The notes: a model not told the origin generated them from the sequence alone. Numbered from the stretch's first letter, positions 1-6,910 are shown. The stretch: 14,961 bases of DNA from Clostridia bacterium (GCA_029256345.1 JAQSYC010000018.1:1-14961), one strand, 5' to 3'. Numbers and translations: made by a program.

Positions 1-480
1 GGAATCCTTGCACTGCTTGGTGTAGTTGCTTGTCCTATTACATCTGGTGATACAGCATTTAGGAGTGCTAGACTTGCTATTGCAGACGCTTTAAAATTTA
101 ATCAAGCAAAATTCAGAAATCGTTTCATTATAGCGATTCCTTTGTTTGCAATAGGTGTTGCCTTATGTTTCATTGACTTTGCAATTATATGGCGTTACTT
201 CGCTTGGGCAAATCAAACATTGGCGATGGTTATGCTATGGGCAGCGGCCAGCTATCTGATGAAAAACAAAAGCTTCCACTATATCTGTTCTATACCAGCA
301 GCGTTTATGACGGCAGTAACAGTTACTTACATTATCATCGCGCCAGAAGGGCTCAAACTATCTGACAGCATTGGGTATCCAGTAGGTATCATAACAGCTA
401 TTGCAGCTTTCATTTTCTTCTTGTACAAAGACATGCAGAATAAAAAGAAAGCAAGTGGCAAAAAGGTTCAGGCAGCATAA
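1..480 (+). CDS. cstA: CstA-family membrane transporter, C-terminal part (5' end outside window)
   Basis: This is the last 159 codons of a carbon starvation protein A (CstA) type inner-membrane transporter. The reading frame is open from base 1, and the first residues include ITSGDTAFRSARL, a segment I recognise as conserved in CstA. After it come about four hydrophobic membrane segments and a short basic, lysine-rich cytoplasmic tail (KDMQNKKKASGKKVQAA) ending at a TAA. An internal ATG at 142 is not the start, because the conserved CstA segment lies before it. CstA proteins are known for uptake of pyruvate or peptides when carbon is short; the substrate here cannot be told. Two hairpins and over 200 bases separate it from the next gene, so it probably ends its own transcription unit. 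The family is confident from the conserved segment; the missing N-terminal part cannot be judged. Confidence 0.85.
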   Translation, partial: GILALLGVVACPITSGDTAFRSARLAIADALKFNQAKFRNRFIIAIPLFAIGVALCFIDFAIIWRYFAWANQTLAMVMLWAAASYLMKNKSFHYICSIPAAFMTAVTVTYIIIAPEGLKLSDSIGYPVGIITAIAAFIFFLYKDMQNKKKASGKKVQAA

Positions 481-508
481 AGAAGATATTCAGCAAATAA
501 TATCTTTT
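481..508 (+). terminator. weak AT-rich hairpin just after cstA
   Basis: Arms AGAAGATATT (481-490) and AATATCTTTT (499-508) pair over 10 bp with one G-U pair around an 8-base loop. It starts directly after the cstA stop codon and ends in four T. It has a single G-C pair, so it would be weak; the stronger terminator is at 635-670. Confidence 0.3.
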
Positions 509-542
509 AGTATGGACATAGGTAATGGGAATATGGCATATT

Positions 543-562
543 ATAGATATATCTATTTGACA
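543..562 (+). promoter_or_regulatory. 14-bp perfect palindrome abutting a TTGACA box
   Basis: ATAGATATATCTAT (543-556) is a perfect palindrome, directly followed by TTGACA (557-562), a consensus -35 hexamer. No good -10 lies at 16-18 bases from that box. A second possible pair is TTGAAA (565-570) and TATCTT (587-592), spaced 16. The site could be an operator and promoter for the PucR-type gene at 693, but AT-rich palindromes arise easily by chance in such DNA. Confidence 0.25.
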
Positions 563-634
563 GTTGAAAAAATGACGCACAAATGGTATCTTAGTATATA
601 TCAATAGGTAGTTACACAACAATGGATATTTTGC

Positions 635-670
635 AAAGGCGCAGACGAGAATATTAGTCTGCGCCTTTTT
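635..670 (+). terminator. strong rho-independent terminator between cstA and the PucR-type gene
   Basis: Arms AAAGGCGCAGAC (635-646) and GTCTGCGCCTTT (657-668) form a perfect 12-bp stem with a 10-base loop, and the run TTTTT (666-670) ends it. It lies 155 bases after cstA but only 22 bases before the next start codon. It therefore either ends read-through from cstA or works as an attenuator for the regulator gene, if the promoter lies in 540-600. Confidence 0.8.
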
Positions 671-692
671 GGCGTTATGGAAGGGGGATATT

Positions 693-1865
693 ATGCCTAC
701 TAATCTTGAAGAAATATTATATTTGCCAGCAGCTAAACCTCTGGCCTTATTAACAAAACACTCAAAACTTAAGCGCACCATTGCTTGGACCCATACAGTG
801 GAAGATGCAGAAAATATGAGGTTTGTAGAAAAGGACAACCTGATCTTTATGACCGGTATTGCGATACAGGAAAACCAAGAGGCCCTGCTCAAATTTATAA
901 AGGACTTGTATGACAAACAAACAGCAGGCGTAATTATTAACACAGGCAAATACATTACCTCTATAGCGGATGAAATTATTGAATTTGCCAATAGTGTAGA
1001 CTATCCCATTCTCACTTTTCCTTGGGAAGTAAAGATTACAGATATCAACCGTGGGATCTGTGAGTATATTATTAAGCATGCCAATGCAGACAGAAATCTA
1101 GAGGACTTGATTAAGACGATTATATTTAATAAAGGGCAGATTCATGAGTCGGAGATTAATCATATTATAGAGTATGGGTTTGATGTAGAAGGTCGATACA
1201 TGGTGATGGTGGTGGAGCTTGCGGGGGAGCAATATAGTATAGACGAGAGGATAAGTAATCAGGCTTACAATATCATCAGGAACATGCTCATGAGAGTGTA
1301 TGAAAAACATGTATGCTTTTTTCAGGACAATAAGATTATAGGACTCCTTCCAAGCAAAAATGGCGTAGGACTTGAAGGAAATGAACTAAAAAATAAGTTG
1401 TTACAGCAGTTTGATACAAAGGGGAAAACTGTACAGGTTAAAGTTGGGTTTGGAAAAATATGTACAGGCATCAGAAACAGCTATAAAAGCTATGAGGAAG
1501 CCCTTAAAGTGATTTTCATCAATAGCAAAAGGAATAACTATGAGGCGTACCTTTATGAAGAACTGGGTTTTTATAAGCTGGTTTTAGATATTAAGGATTC
1601 ACAAGAAATGCGGGCTATTTATGATGAAACCATAGGGAAACTGGCCTCATATGATAAAATGCACCATACAGATTATGTTGAAGTGTTAAAGCTTTACTTA
1701 CTTGAAAATAAGAGTATTGCTCATGTAAGTAAAAAGCTTTATATTCATAGAAATACAGTGACATATAAGCTAAAGAAGATAGAAGAGTTACTTGAGGTAG
1801 ACCTTAATCTGCTAGATGATACCATCAAGGTTAAGTTAGCTATTTTAGTTCAAGAACTACTTTAA
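693..1865 (+). CDS. PucR-family transcriptional regulator
   Basis: This 390-residue DNA-binding regulator has the PucR architecture. An N-terminal PucR ligand-sensing domain covers about residues 8-125 (start LEEILYLPAAKPLALL, with core TAGVIINTGKY). A middle GGDEF-like region covers about 165-290, and a C-terminal helix-turn-helix lies near 325-385 (LYIHRNTVTYKLKKIEELL, the HTH_30 signature). Members often control purine or other nitrogen-compound catabolism, so the enzyme operon starting at 2063 is its natural target. I chose the ATG at 693 because AGGGGG (682-687) sits five bases upstream. A longer frame from a TTG at 669 would begin inside the terminator stem and has no ribosome binding site. 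The family call is firm from the C-terminal signature; the ligand and whether it activates or represses are not visible. Confidence 0.88.
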   Translation: MPTNLEEILYLPAAKPLALLTKHSKLKRTIAWTHTVEDAENMRFVEKDNLIFMTGIAIQENQEALLKFIKDLYDKQTAGVIINTGKYITSIADEIIEFANSVDYPILTFPWEVKITDINRGICEYIIKHANADRNLEDLIKTIIFNKGQIHESEINHIIEYGFDVEGRYMVMVVELAGEQYSIDERISNQAYNIIRNMLMRVYEKHVCFFQDNKIIGLLPSKNGVGLEGNELKNKLLQQFDTKGKTVQVKVGFGKICTGIRNSYKSYEEALKVIFINSKRNNYEAYLYEELGFYKLVLDIKDSQEMRAIYDETIGKLASYDKMHHTDYVEVLKLYLLENKSIAHVSKKLYIHRNTVTYKLKKIEELLEVDLNLLDDTIKVKLAILVQELL

Positions 1866-1873
1866 CGTTATGA

Positions 1874-1940
1874 GTTGTAAACAAATAAATTTGTGCAGCT
1901 ACACATAGTAAGTTGGAAGGGAGATTATTATAATTACAAC
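1874..1940 (+). promoter_or_regulatory. candidate control region of the catabolic operon
   Basis: This stretch holds a near-perfect palindrome, ACAAAT-AA-ATTTGT (1881-1894), an inverted repeat GTTGTAA (1874-1880) / TTACAAC (1934-1940), and a consensus -10 box TATAAT (1929-1934). No -35 hexamer lies at the right distance from that -10, which would fit a promoter needing an activator such as the upstream PucR-type protein. This is inference from short motifs only. Confidence 0.3.
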
Positions 1941-1975
1941 TATATACCTAATAAGAATAGAGATCTTCAAGATAA

Positions 1976-2019
1976 CAAGGGCGTTATTTTATGTTGCAAA
2001 GCATAAAATAGTGCCCTTG
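1976..2019 (+). promoter_or_regulatory. 18-bp hairpin in the leader of the catabolic operon
   Basis: As RNA, arm 1976-1993 (CAAGGGCGTTATTTTATG) pairs fully with 2002-2019 (CATAAAATAGTGCCCTTG) over 18 bp with two wobble pairs, closing the loop TTGCAAAG. An outer helix, TCTTC (1964-1968) with GAAGA (2029-2033), could lengthen it. No T-run follows, so it is not an ordinary terminator. It ends 43 bases before the start codon, so it does not mask the ribosome binding site at 2049-2055. It may stabilise or regulate the message; I do not recognise it as a known riboswitch class. Confidence 0.55.
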
Positions 2020-2062
2020 TGCCATTTAGAAGACCATCTGATAAAAATAAGGAGGCAGAAAA

Positions 2063-3385
2063 ATGGGAAAAGAAGTTTATGAAAAGTTAAAGGAGTATTC
2101 AAAAACCTATCAGTCAGATATAGCTCTTTTTACACAAAAGCTTATTCAGACACCAAGTATAAGCGGGGAAGAAAAAGCTGTTGCAGAGTTATATATGGCA
2201 GAGATGGAAAAGGTAGGATTTGATGAAGTTTTTAGAGATGATATGGGGAATATAGTAGGGCTTATTAATGGGACCCAAGAAGGCCCAACCATTATGTATA
2301 ACTCGCATATGGATCATGTAAGTCCAGGGGATATCGGCAACTGGGAAGGTTATGACCCTTATGGTGGTCAAATAGATACGTGTCTGATAGATAATGCAGA
2401 CAAAACATCCAGGGAGAATACTTTATGTATACACGGAAGAGCAGCCTCCGATGTAAAAGGCGGGGCAGCCACACAGATTTATGCTGGAGCACTGCTTGTC
2501 AGACTAAAGAAGGAGGGATATCCCCTTAAAGGAACATATATGTTTACAGGAGTGGTACAGGAAGAACCAGCAGAGATGGTAGGTATGTTGCATTTGGTGG
2601 ATAAGACTTTTAAAGAAAAGGGCTTAGACTATGATGCGATGGTATCCTCGGAGGCATCTTCGTTAAAACTCTACTGTGGTCATAGAGGCAGGATAGAATT
2701 TCTAATTACGGTCTATGGCAGAACTTCCCATGGCAGTGCCCCTTGGCTTGGAATTAATGCCATTTATAAATCCCTTAAAGTCATAGAAAAATTGAAAGAT
2801 GAGCTTTACCCATCTCTTCCAAAAGATGAAGATTTAGGACAGTCTTCTATTTCCCTTAATATTATAGAGTGCTCCCCGGGCGCGCTTTCTATTGTCCCTG
2901 ATAAGTGTATGCTTTCTATAGACAGAAGGACTATTCCAGGAGAAACAGTGGCGGGAGCAATGGCTCAGATTCAAGAAATATTAGATGAAATCGCCTACAA
3001 CGACCCAGAGTTTAAGGCAGAGGTGAAGGTTAAAACGGCTCTTGAGACATCCTATACAGGCGTACAATATGATATTCAAAAAGTAATGGCTCCCTGGAAG
3101 ATAGATAGAGATCATCCGTTTGTAGAGAGTGCAAAGGAAGCACTGGAAGGGATTGGAGAGGAAGTTAAATATGGCTACTGGGATTTTGGAACAGATGCCA
3201 GCAAGACGGCAGGCATAGATTTCAAACCAACCATTGGGTATTCCCCTATGCAGGAACAATATGCACACACACCTTATGACAAAGTGAGAATCGACTACAT
3301 GGTAAGGGCAATGGCTGGTAATGCAGCAATCTTTATCAGTGCTGGAGAAAAAGAAGGCAGTATCTTTGGGGCACTCAAGTTTTAG
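2063..3385 (+). CDS. ygeY: YgeY-type M20 family metallohydrolase
   Basis: This 440-residue cytoplasmic enzyme belongs to the M20 peptidase/deacylase family (ArgE, DapE, carbamoyl-amidohydrolases), closest to the YgeY branch, annotated as a selenium-metabolism-linked hydrolase and present in anaerobic purine clusters of enterobacteria. Visible two-metal ligands are H82 and D84 in SHMDHVSPGD, D130 in RAASDVKGG, E167/E168 in VQEEPAE, E197 in SSEASS and H402 in QYAHTPYD; all expected positions are filled. By family it cleaves amide or carbamoyl bonds. Next to a hydantoinase, the likely substrate is the open-chain N-carbamoyl product, giving an amino acid, CO2 and ammonia, but this is inferred from context. 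AAGGAGG (2049-2055) precedes the ATG by seven bases. It is the first gene of the four-gene unit, 21 bases before the next start. The family is firm, the substrate unproven. Confidence 0.85.
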   Translation: MGKEVYEKLKEYSKTYQSDIALFTQKLIQTPSISGEEKAVAELYMAEMEKVGFDEVFRDDMGNIVGLINGTQEGPTIMYNSHMDHVSPGDIGNWEGYDPYGGQIDTCLIDNADKTSRENTLCIHGRAASDVKGGAATQIYAGALLVRLKKEGYPLKGTYMFTGVVQEEPAEMVGMLHLVDKTFKEKGLDYDAMVSSEASSLKLYCGHRGRIEFLITVYGRTSHGSAPWLGINAIYKSLKVIEKLKDELYPSLPKDEDLGQSSISLNIIECSPGALSIVPDKCMLSIDRRTIPGETVAGAMAQIQEILDEIAYNDPEFKAEVKVKTALETSYTGVQYDIQKVMAPWKIDRDHPFVESAKEALEGIGEEVKYGYWDFGTDASKTAGIDFKPTIGYSPMQEQYAHTPYDKVRIDYMVRAMAGNAAIFISAGEKEGSIFGALKF

Positions 3386-3406
3386 AAGAAAATGGGAGGG
3401 GATTGT

Positions 3407-4771
3407 ATGGTAGATTTGTTAATAAAAAACGGAACGATTATTACAGCGAATGACACCTATAAAGCCAATATAGGGGTTACAGGTGGTAAAATTTCTGTTA
3501 TTACTACAGAGCGGATAGAGGCAAAAAAAGTGATAGATGCCAGTGGCAAGATAGTGCTTCCAGGAGCAATAGATGTACATACACATCTTCAGATGCCATT
3601 TGGAGGGACTGTTTCAGCAGATAGCTATGAAGCAGGGACAAGGGCGGCTGCCTGCGGCGGAGTCACCACAGTATTTGATTTTGCATTACAAAAGAAAGGC
3701 AATGGGCTGATACAGACTGCTGAAGAAAGGATGGCGTTATGCAAACCACAAGCTTGTGTAGACTATGCTTTTCACCTAGCCATTACTGATTTTACAAAAG
3801 AAGTGGTAGAAGAAATCGAAACGGCAGTTGCATATGGTATTCCCAGCTTCAAAGTTTTTATGGTTTATAAAAAAGAGGGATTGATGGTGAATGATGCCGA
3901 AATTTGTACGGCCCTTGAAAAGTCAAAAGAAGTAGGCGCCCTTATCAGCGTTCATGCAGAAAACCCCGATCTTATAGACAGCAGGATAGCAAAATATCTA
4001 GAAGAGGGCAAAACAAGTGCCTGGTATCATTACATGTCAAGGCCTGAGTTTGTTGAAGCAGAGGCTGATAAAAGAGCCATTCACTGGGCGCAGTCTGTAG
4101 ATGCACCTTTATACATCGTACATTTGGCTAATAAAGAAGGTGTAGAAGCTGTAGAGACAGCCAAAGCTAAAGGCTATAAGGTCTATGCCGAGACCTGCCC
4201 ACAGTATTTGTATTTTAACAGTGAGGTTTATAAAAGGGAAGATGGCAGAAGTTTTGTCTGCTCACCACCTATCAAAGGGGAAGAGAGCAGGATAAAGCTT
4301 TGGGAAGCACTTTTGGACGGAACGATAGACACAGTAGCAACAGATCACTGCCCATTTCAGTCCTATGAAAAGGATTGGGGAAAAGATAATTTTACTAAAA
4401 TTCCAAATGGCTGTATGGGTATAGAAAATATGTATCCGTATTTACTCAGTGAAGCAAACAAGGGGAATATCCCTTTTAACAGAGTGGTAGAAGTATGTTC
4501 AACAAATCCAGCCAAAATTTTTGGATGTAAGACTAAAGGTAATATTGCCTGCGGTTATGATGCGGATCTTGTTATCTATGATAAAGATATAGATTTTACG
4601 ATTACTCAGGAAAAGATGCATTCAGATGTAGACCATACGATTTGGGAAGGTGTAAGCCTAAAGGGATATCCTGTTATGACATTATTAAGAGGCAGTATTG
4701 TCTATAAAGATGGGGAGTTTATAGGCGTACCCGGTGCAGGACAATTTTTAAAGAGAGCTAGATTATACTAG
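3407..4771 (+). CDS. hydA: dihydropyrimidinase / hydantoinase
   Basis: This 454-residue amidohydrolase opens the ring of dihydropyrimidines or 5-substituted hydantoins to N-carbamoyl amino acids. It begins MVDLLIKNGTIITAND, typical of the family. The two-metal site is visible: H58 and H60 in DVHTHLQMPFGG, K149 in SFKVFMVYK (the lysine normally carbamylated), H183 in SVHAEN, H239 in IVHLAN and D313 in TVATDHCPF. Y154 matches the substrate-binding tyrosine. Length is normal. I start at the ATG at 3407 because GGGAGGGG (3394-3401) stands five bases before it; an in-frame ATG at 3392 would put this ribosome site inside the gene and add five atypical residues. The neighbouring M20 hydrolase and PreA supply the steps after and before it. 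Allantoinase or a purine-derived ring as substrate is possible, but the motifs favour dihydropyrimidinase. Confidence 0.92.
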   Translation: MVDLLIKNGTIITANDTYKANIGVTGGKISVITTERIEAKKVIDASGKIVLPGAIDVHTHLQMPFGGTVSADSYEAGTRAAACGGVTTVFDFALQKKGNGLIQTAEERMALCKPQACVDYAFHLAITDFTKEVVEEIETAVAYGIPSFKVFMVYKKEGLMVNDAEICTALEKSKEVGALISVHAENPDLIDSRIAKYLEEGKTSAWYHYMSRPEFVEAEADKRAIHWAQSVDAPLYIVHLANKEGVEAVETAKAKGYKVYAETCPQYLYFNSEVYKREDGRSFVCSPPIKGEESRIKLWEALLDGTIDTVATDHCPFQSYEKDWGKDNFTKIPNGCMGIENMYPYLLSEANKGNIPFNRVVEVCSTNPAKIFGCKTKGNIACGYDADLVIYDKDIDFTITQEKMHSDVDHTIWEGVSLKGYPVMTLLRGSIVYKDGEFIGVPGAGQFLKRARLY

Positions 4772-4788
4772 ATGAGGGAGGGGAAAAG

Positions 4789-5166
4789 ATGGCAAGCGAA
4801 AAGAAATTCAATGAGATGACGTTAACGGAAGAGACAGCAAGATGCTTACTATGTTATGATGCCCCCTGCAGTAAAGCGTGTCCACTCAAGGCCTACCCAG
4901 CTGATTTTATAAGATCCATTCGATTCAAGAACTTAAGAGGTGCTATGGAAACAGCCTATAAAAAAGGGGAATATTCCGTTAACTGTGTCAAAATATGTGA
5001 GGGCAACTATTGTGAAAGGGCTTGTCTGAGAGCCAAAATAGATGAACCCATTAGGGTCAAAGCCATTCATGAACATTTAGTTTATAGAGCGGAAGCGGAG
5101 GAAGTATTTAAATCTTTTAGGGCAATAGAGAAGATAAAAAAGGAAAAAGAGGAGGACGCCATATGA
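4789..5166 (+). CDS. stand-alone PreT N-terminal-like 2x[4Fe-4S] protein
   Basis: This 125-residue protein matches only the N-terminal iron-sulfur domain (Fer4_20 type) of PreT and of the dihydropyrimidine dehydrogenase N-terminus. Eight cysteines sit in the expected pattern: C19, C22, C27 and C31 in RCLLCYDAPCSKACP, and C66, C70, C75 and C79 in the second group, followed by the EPI turn. It should bind two [4Fe-4S] clusters and pass electrons to PreA. Bacterial PreT is about 410 residues, with an FAD/NAD(P)H domain after this one; here a lysine- and glutamate-rich tail ends the protein and no such domain follows. The frame is intact, with GGAGGGG before the ATG and a 4-base ATGA overlap into preA, so this looks like a designed short subunit and not decay. 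The Gln that ligates a cluster in mammalian enzyme appears to be H94. Confidence 0.82.
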   Translation: MASEKKFNEMTLTEETARCLLCYDAPCSKACPLKAYPADFIRSIRFKNLRGAMETAYKKGEYSVNCVKICEGNYCERACLRAKIDEPIRVKAIHEHLVYRAEAEEVFKSFRAIEKIKKEKEEDAI

Positions 5167-6377
5167 AAAATCCGTTGGCTATAGAATTTTGCGGCATACC
5201 GTGCGAAAATCCATTTTTCCTATCCTCCTCGATAGTCGCAGGCAACTATGAGATGTGTGCCAGAGCGCTGGAGATGGGCTGGGGTGGTATTGTATTTAAG
5301 ACGATTGGTTTTTTTATCCCTAGTGAAGTCTCTCCAAGATTTGATGTGATAGGTAAAGAGAGTACACCTTTCATGGGCTTTAAGAATCTAGAGATGATAT
5401 CAGATAAACCGCTGGAAGAAAATCTAGAAGTACTTGCCAGGCTCAAAAAAAATTATCCTGAAAAAATTATTATAGCTTCTATTATGGGTGAAAACGAAGA
5501 AGAATGGACTAAACTTGCTGAAATGGTAACTGAAGCGGGGGTAGATATTATTGAGTGCAACTTTTCTTGTCCGCAGATGACCACGGAAAGCATGGGAAGT
5601 GATGTGGGGCAAAATCCTGAACTAGTTAAGGCCTACTGTGAAGCCACAGCCAAGGGAACACATCTGCCTATTTTAGCGAAGATGACACCTAATATAGGGA
5701 ATATGGAGGTACCTGCATTAGCCTCTGTGCAAGGAGGCGCTAATGGGATAGCAGCTATTAATACAGTCAAAAGTATCACACGAATAGATAAAGATAACTT
5801 GTGTGGATTTCCGGATATTGGAGGCAAAACAGCGGTGTCAGGTTATTCTGGAAAAGCTATCAAGCCCATAGCCTTAAGATTTATACACGATTTAGCTAAA
5901 TATCCACCACTCAAAGATATACCTCTCAGCGGTATGGGCGGTATAGAAACGTGGGAAGATGCACTTGAATTTTTACTTTTAGGATGTACCAATATACAGA
6001 TTACAACGGCGGTTATGCAGTACGGTTACAGAATTATTGAAGATCTTATAAGCGGAACGCTGTATTATCTGGAGGAAAAAGGTTATGAGTCTGTGGAGGA
6101 AGTGATAGGACTTGGTCTTGCACAGTTTGCAGGAGCTAATGATTTAGATAGAGACACAATGGTTTATCCCAAGTTTGATAGGGACAAATGCATAGGCTGC
6201 GGCCGATGTTATATTTCGTGTCAGGATGCGGGGCATCAGGCTCTTGAGTGGAGCAGGAGTCCGAGAAGGCCACTACTTAGTTATGAAAAATGTGTAGGCT
6301 GCCACCTATGCAAATTTGTATGTCCTGTTCAGGCCATCAGTGAAGAAGAGAGAATACCTAAAAAACATACGATATAG
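5163..6377 (+). CDS. preA: PreA, dihydropyrimidine dehydrogenase catalytic subunit
   Basis: This 404-residue protein has an FMN-binding dihydroorotate-dehydrogenase-like barrel (about 1-320) followed by a two-cluster ferredoxin domain: C343, C346, C349, C353 in CIGCGRCYISC and C377, C380, C383, C387 in CVGCHLCKFVC. It reads very like E. coli PreA as I remember it (WGGIVFKTIGFF, SIMGENEEEW, NFSCPQM, KMTPNIGN, INTVKSIT, SGYSGKAIKPIALRF). The family reduces uracil or thymine at the 5,6 bond, or runs in reverse. A GAGGAGG site precedes the ATG, which overlaps the previous gene by four bases, so the two products are probably made in equal amounts as a complex. The loop where mammalian enzyme carries its catalytic cysteine reads SDVGQNPE, with valine 148 there. 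It is the last gene before a terminator. The call is firm; the physiological substrate is inferred. Confidence 0.93.
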   Translation: MKNPLAIEFCGIPCENPFFLSSSIVAGNYEMCARALEMGWGGIVFKTIGFFIPSEVSPRFDVIGKESTPFMGFKNLEMISDKPLEENLEVLARLKKNYPEKIIIASIMGENEEEWTKLAEMVTEAGVDIIECNFSCPQMTTESMGSDVGQNPELVKAYCEATAKGTHLPILAKMTPNIGNMEVPALASVQGGANGIAAINTVKSITRIDKDNLCGFPDIGGKTAVSGYSGKAIKPIALRFIHDLAKYPPLKDIPLSGMGGIETWEDALEFLLLGCTNIQITTAVMQYGYRIIEDLISGTLYYLEEKGYESVEEVIGLGLAQFAGANDLDRDTMVYPKFDRDKCIGCGRCYISCQDAGHQALEWSRSPRRPLLSYEKCVGCHLCKFVCPVQAISEEERIPKKHTI

Positions 6378-6388
6378 AGGCCTTGAGT

Positions 6389-6440
6389 CAAAAGAGAACT
6401 ATCTTTCTAGTTGGGGAAAGGTAGTTCTCTTTTGGTTTTT
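6389..6440 (+). terminator. strong terminator between convergent operons
   Basis: Arms 6389-6407 (CAAAAGAGAACTATCTTTC) and 6416-6434 pair over 19 bp with one wobble pair and an 8-base loop, then GTTTTT at 6435-6440. It ends the preA operon. The stop codon of the converging minus-strand gene overlaps its T-run, and on that strand the stem gives a short T-run (CTTTTG), so it may serve both directions. Confidence 0.88.
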
Positions 6441-6891
6441 ATGATTTGGTTACTTTAAACACACATTTTTTAATAGGAGTCTCACTGACAGCACCGATAC
6501 AGGGTTTGTGAGCTTCTTCAGTCATGAAAATAATAAATTTGCTGCTATCTAATGCACAGGCAGAGGAGGGGATCGCTTTGTAAAAAGCAATATCCCTCTC
6601 GCTACAGTAAGGCGTGGTCTCTTCTAGGTGATCAAGAGCAACCTCCAAGAGCTCAGAGCCATCAAGGTCTATTTGAATATCCAGATACTGAGTATGAGTC
6701 TCAAATAAAAGTTCATTGGCGGGTTTTGTATAAGCTTCCATAACACTCACAAACACATTGTTACCATCTATTTCAGTACGCCCTAAAGGTAATGTTTGAA
6801 GATCATTAGATGTAATAAATTGGATAGCAGTATCCAGATGGGAAGAGATACCCCTGTAGTTTTCAATATTTGCTAAACAGTCATAAATCAT
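6439..6891 (-). CDS. YhcH/YjgK/YiaL (DUF386) family protein
   Basis: This 150-residue protein belongs to the YhcH/YjgK/YiaL cupin-like family, known from sialic-acid, alginate and sugar-acid gene clusters, where some members act as sugar anomerases. Supporting segments are MIYDCLANIENYRG at the start, ETHTQYLDIQIDLDG in the middle (H and D positions typical of the metal site), and the C-terminal EEAHKPCIGAVS followed by IKKCVFKV. Length is normal for the family. AGGAGG lies six bases upstream of the ATG. It is downstream of the sensor kinase gene on the same strand with a 59-base gap, so it is probably co-transcribed with the two-component system, which suggests that the importer opposite handles a related sugar or sugar acid. 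The stop codon overlaps the T-run of the shared terminator. Family is clear; the exact substrate is unknown. Confidence 0.85.
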   Translation of the reverse strand: MIYDCLANIENYRGISSHLDTAIQFITSNDLQTLPLGRTEIDGNNVFVSVMEAYTKPANELLFETHTQYLDIQIDLDGSELLEVALDHLEETTPYCSERDIAFYKAIPSSACALDSSKFIIFMTEEAHKPCIGAVSETPIKKCVFKVTKS

Positions 6892-6910
6892 GAGTTGCCT
6901 CCTAGTATAA

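Noticed and set aside
401..607. Plus-strand open frame of 68 codons overlapping the cstA end
   Set aside because: It overlaps a better gene out of frame, has no ribosome site and no recognisable product.
669..692. TTG start giving an eight-residue longer PucR-type protein
   Set aside because: It begins inside the terminator stem and T-run and has no ribosome binding site, while the ATG at 693 has one.
410..991. Minus-strand open frame of 193 codons antisense to the cstA end and the regulator gene
   Set aside because: It crosses the terminator and two real genes and its translation shows no domain.
1976..2019. Leader hairpin read as a rho-independent terminator of the regulator gene
   Set aside because: No T-run follows the stem on the plus strand.
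3392..3406. Earlier in-frame ATG for the hydantoinase
   Set aside because: It would put the ribosome site GGGAGGGG inside the gene; the ATG at 3407 is correctly spaced and matches family N-termini.
4789..5166. The small Fe-S gene as a truncated remnant of a full preT
   Set aside because: Its frame is intact, it has a good ribosome site and coupled overlap with preA, and no FAD-domain sequence follows in any frame before preA.
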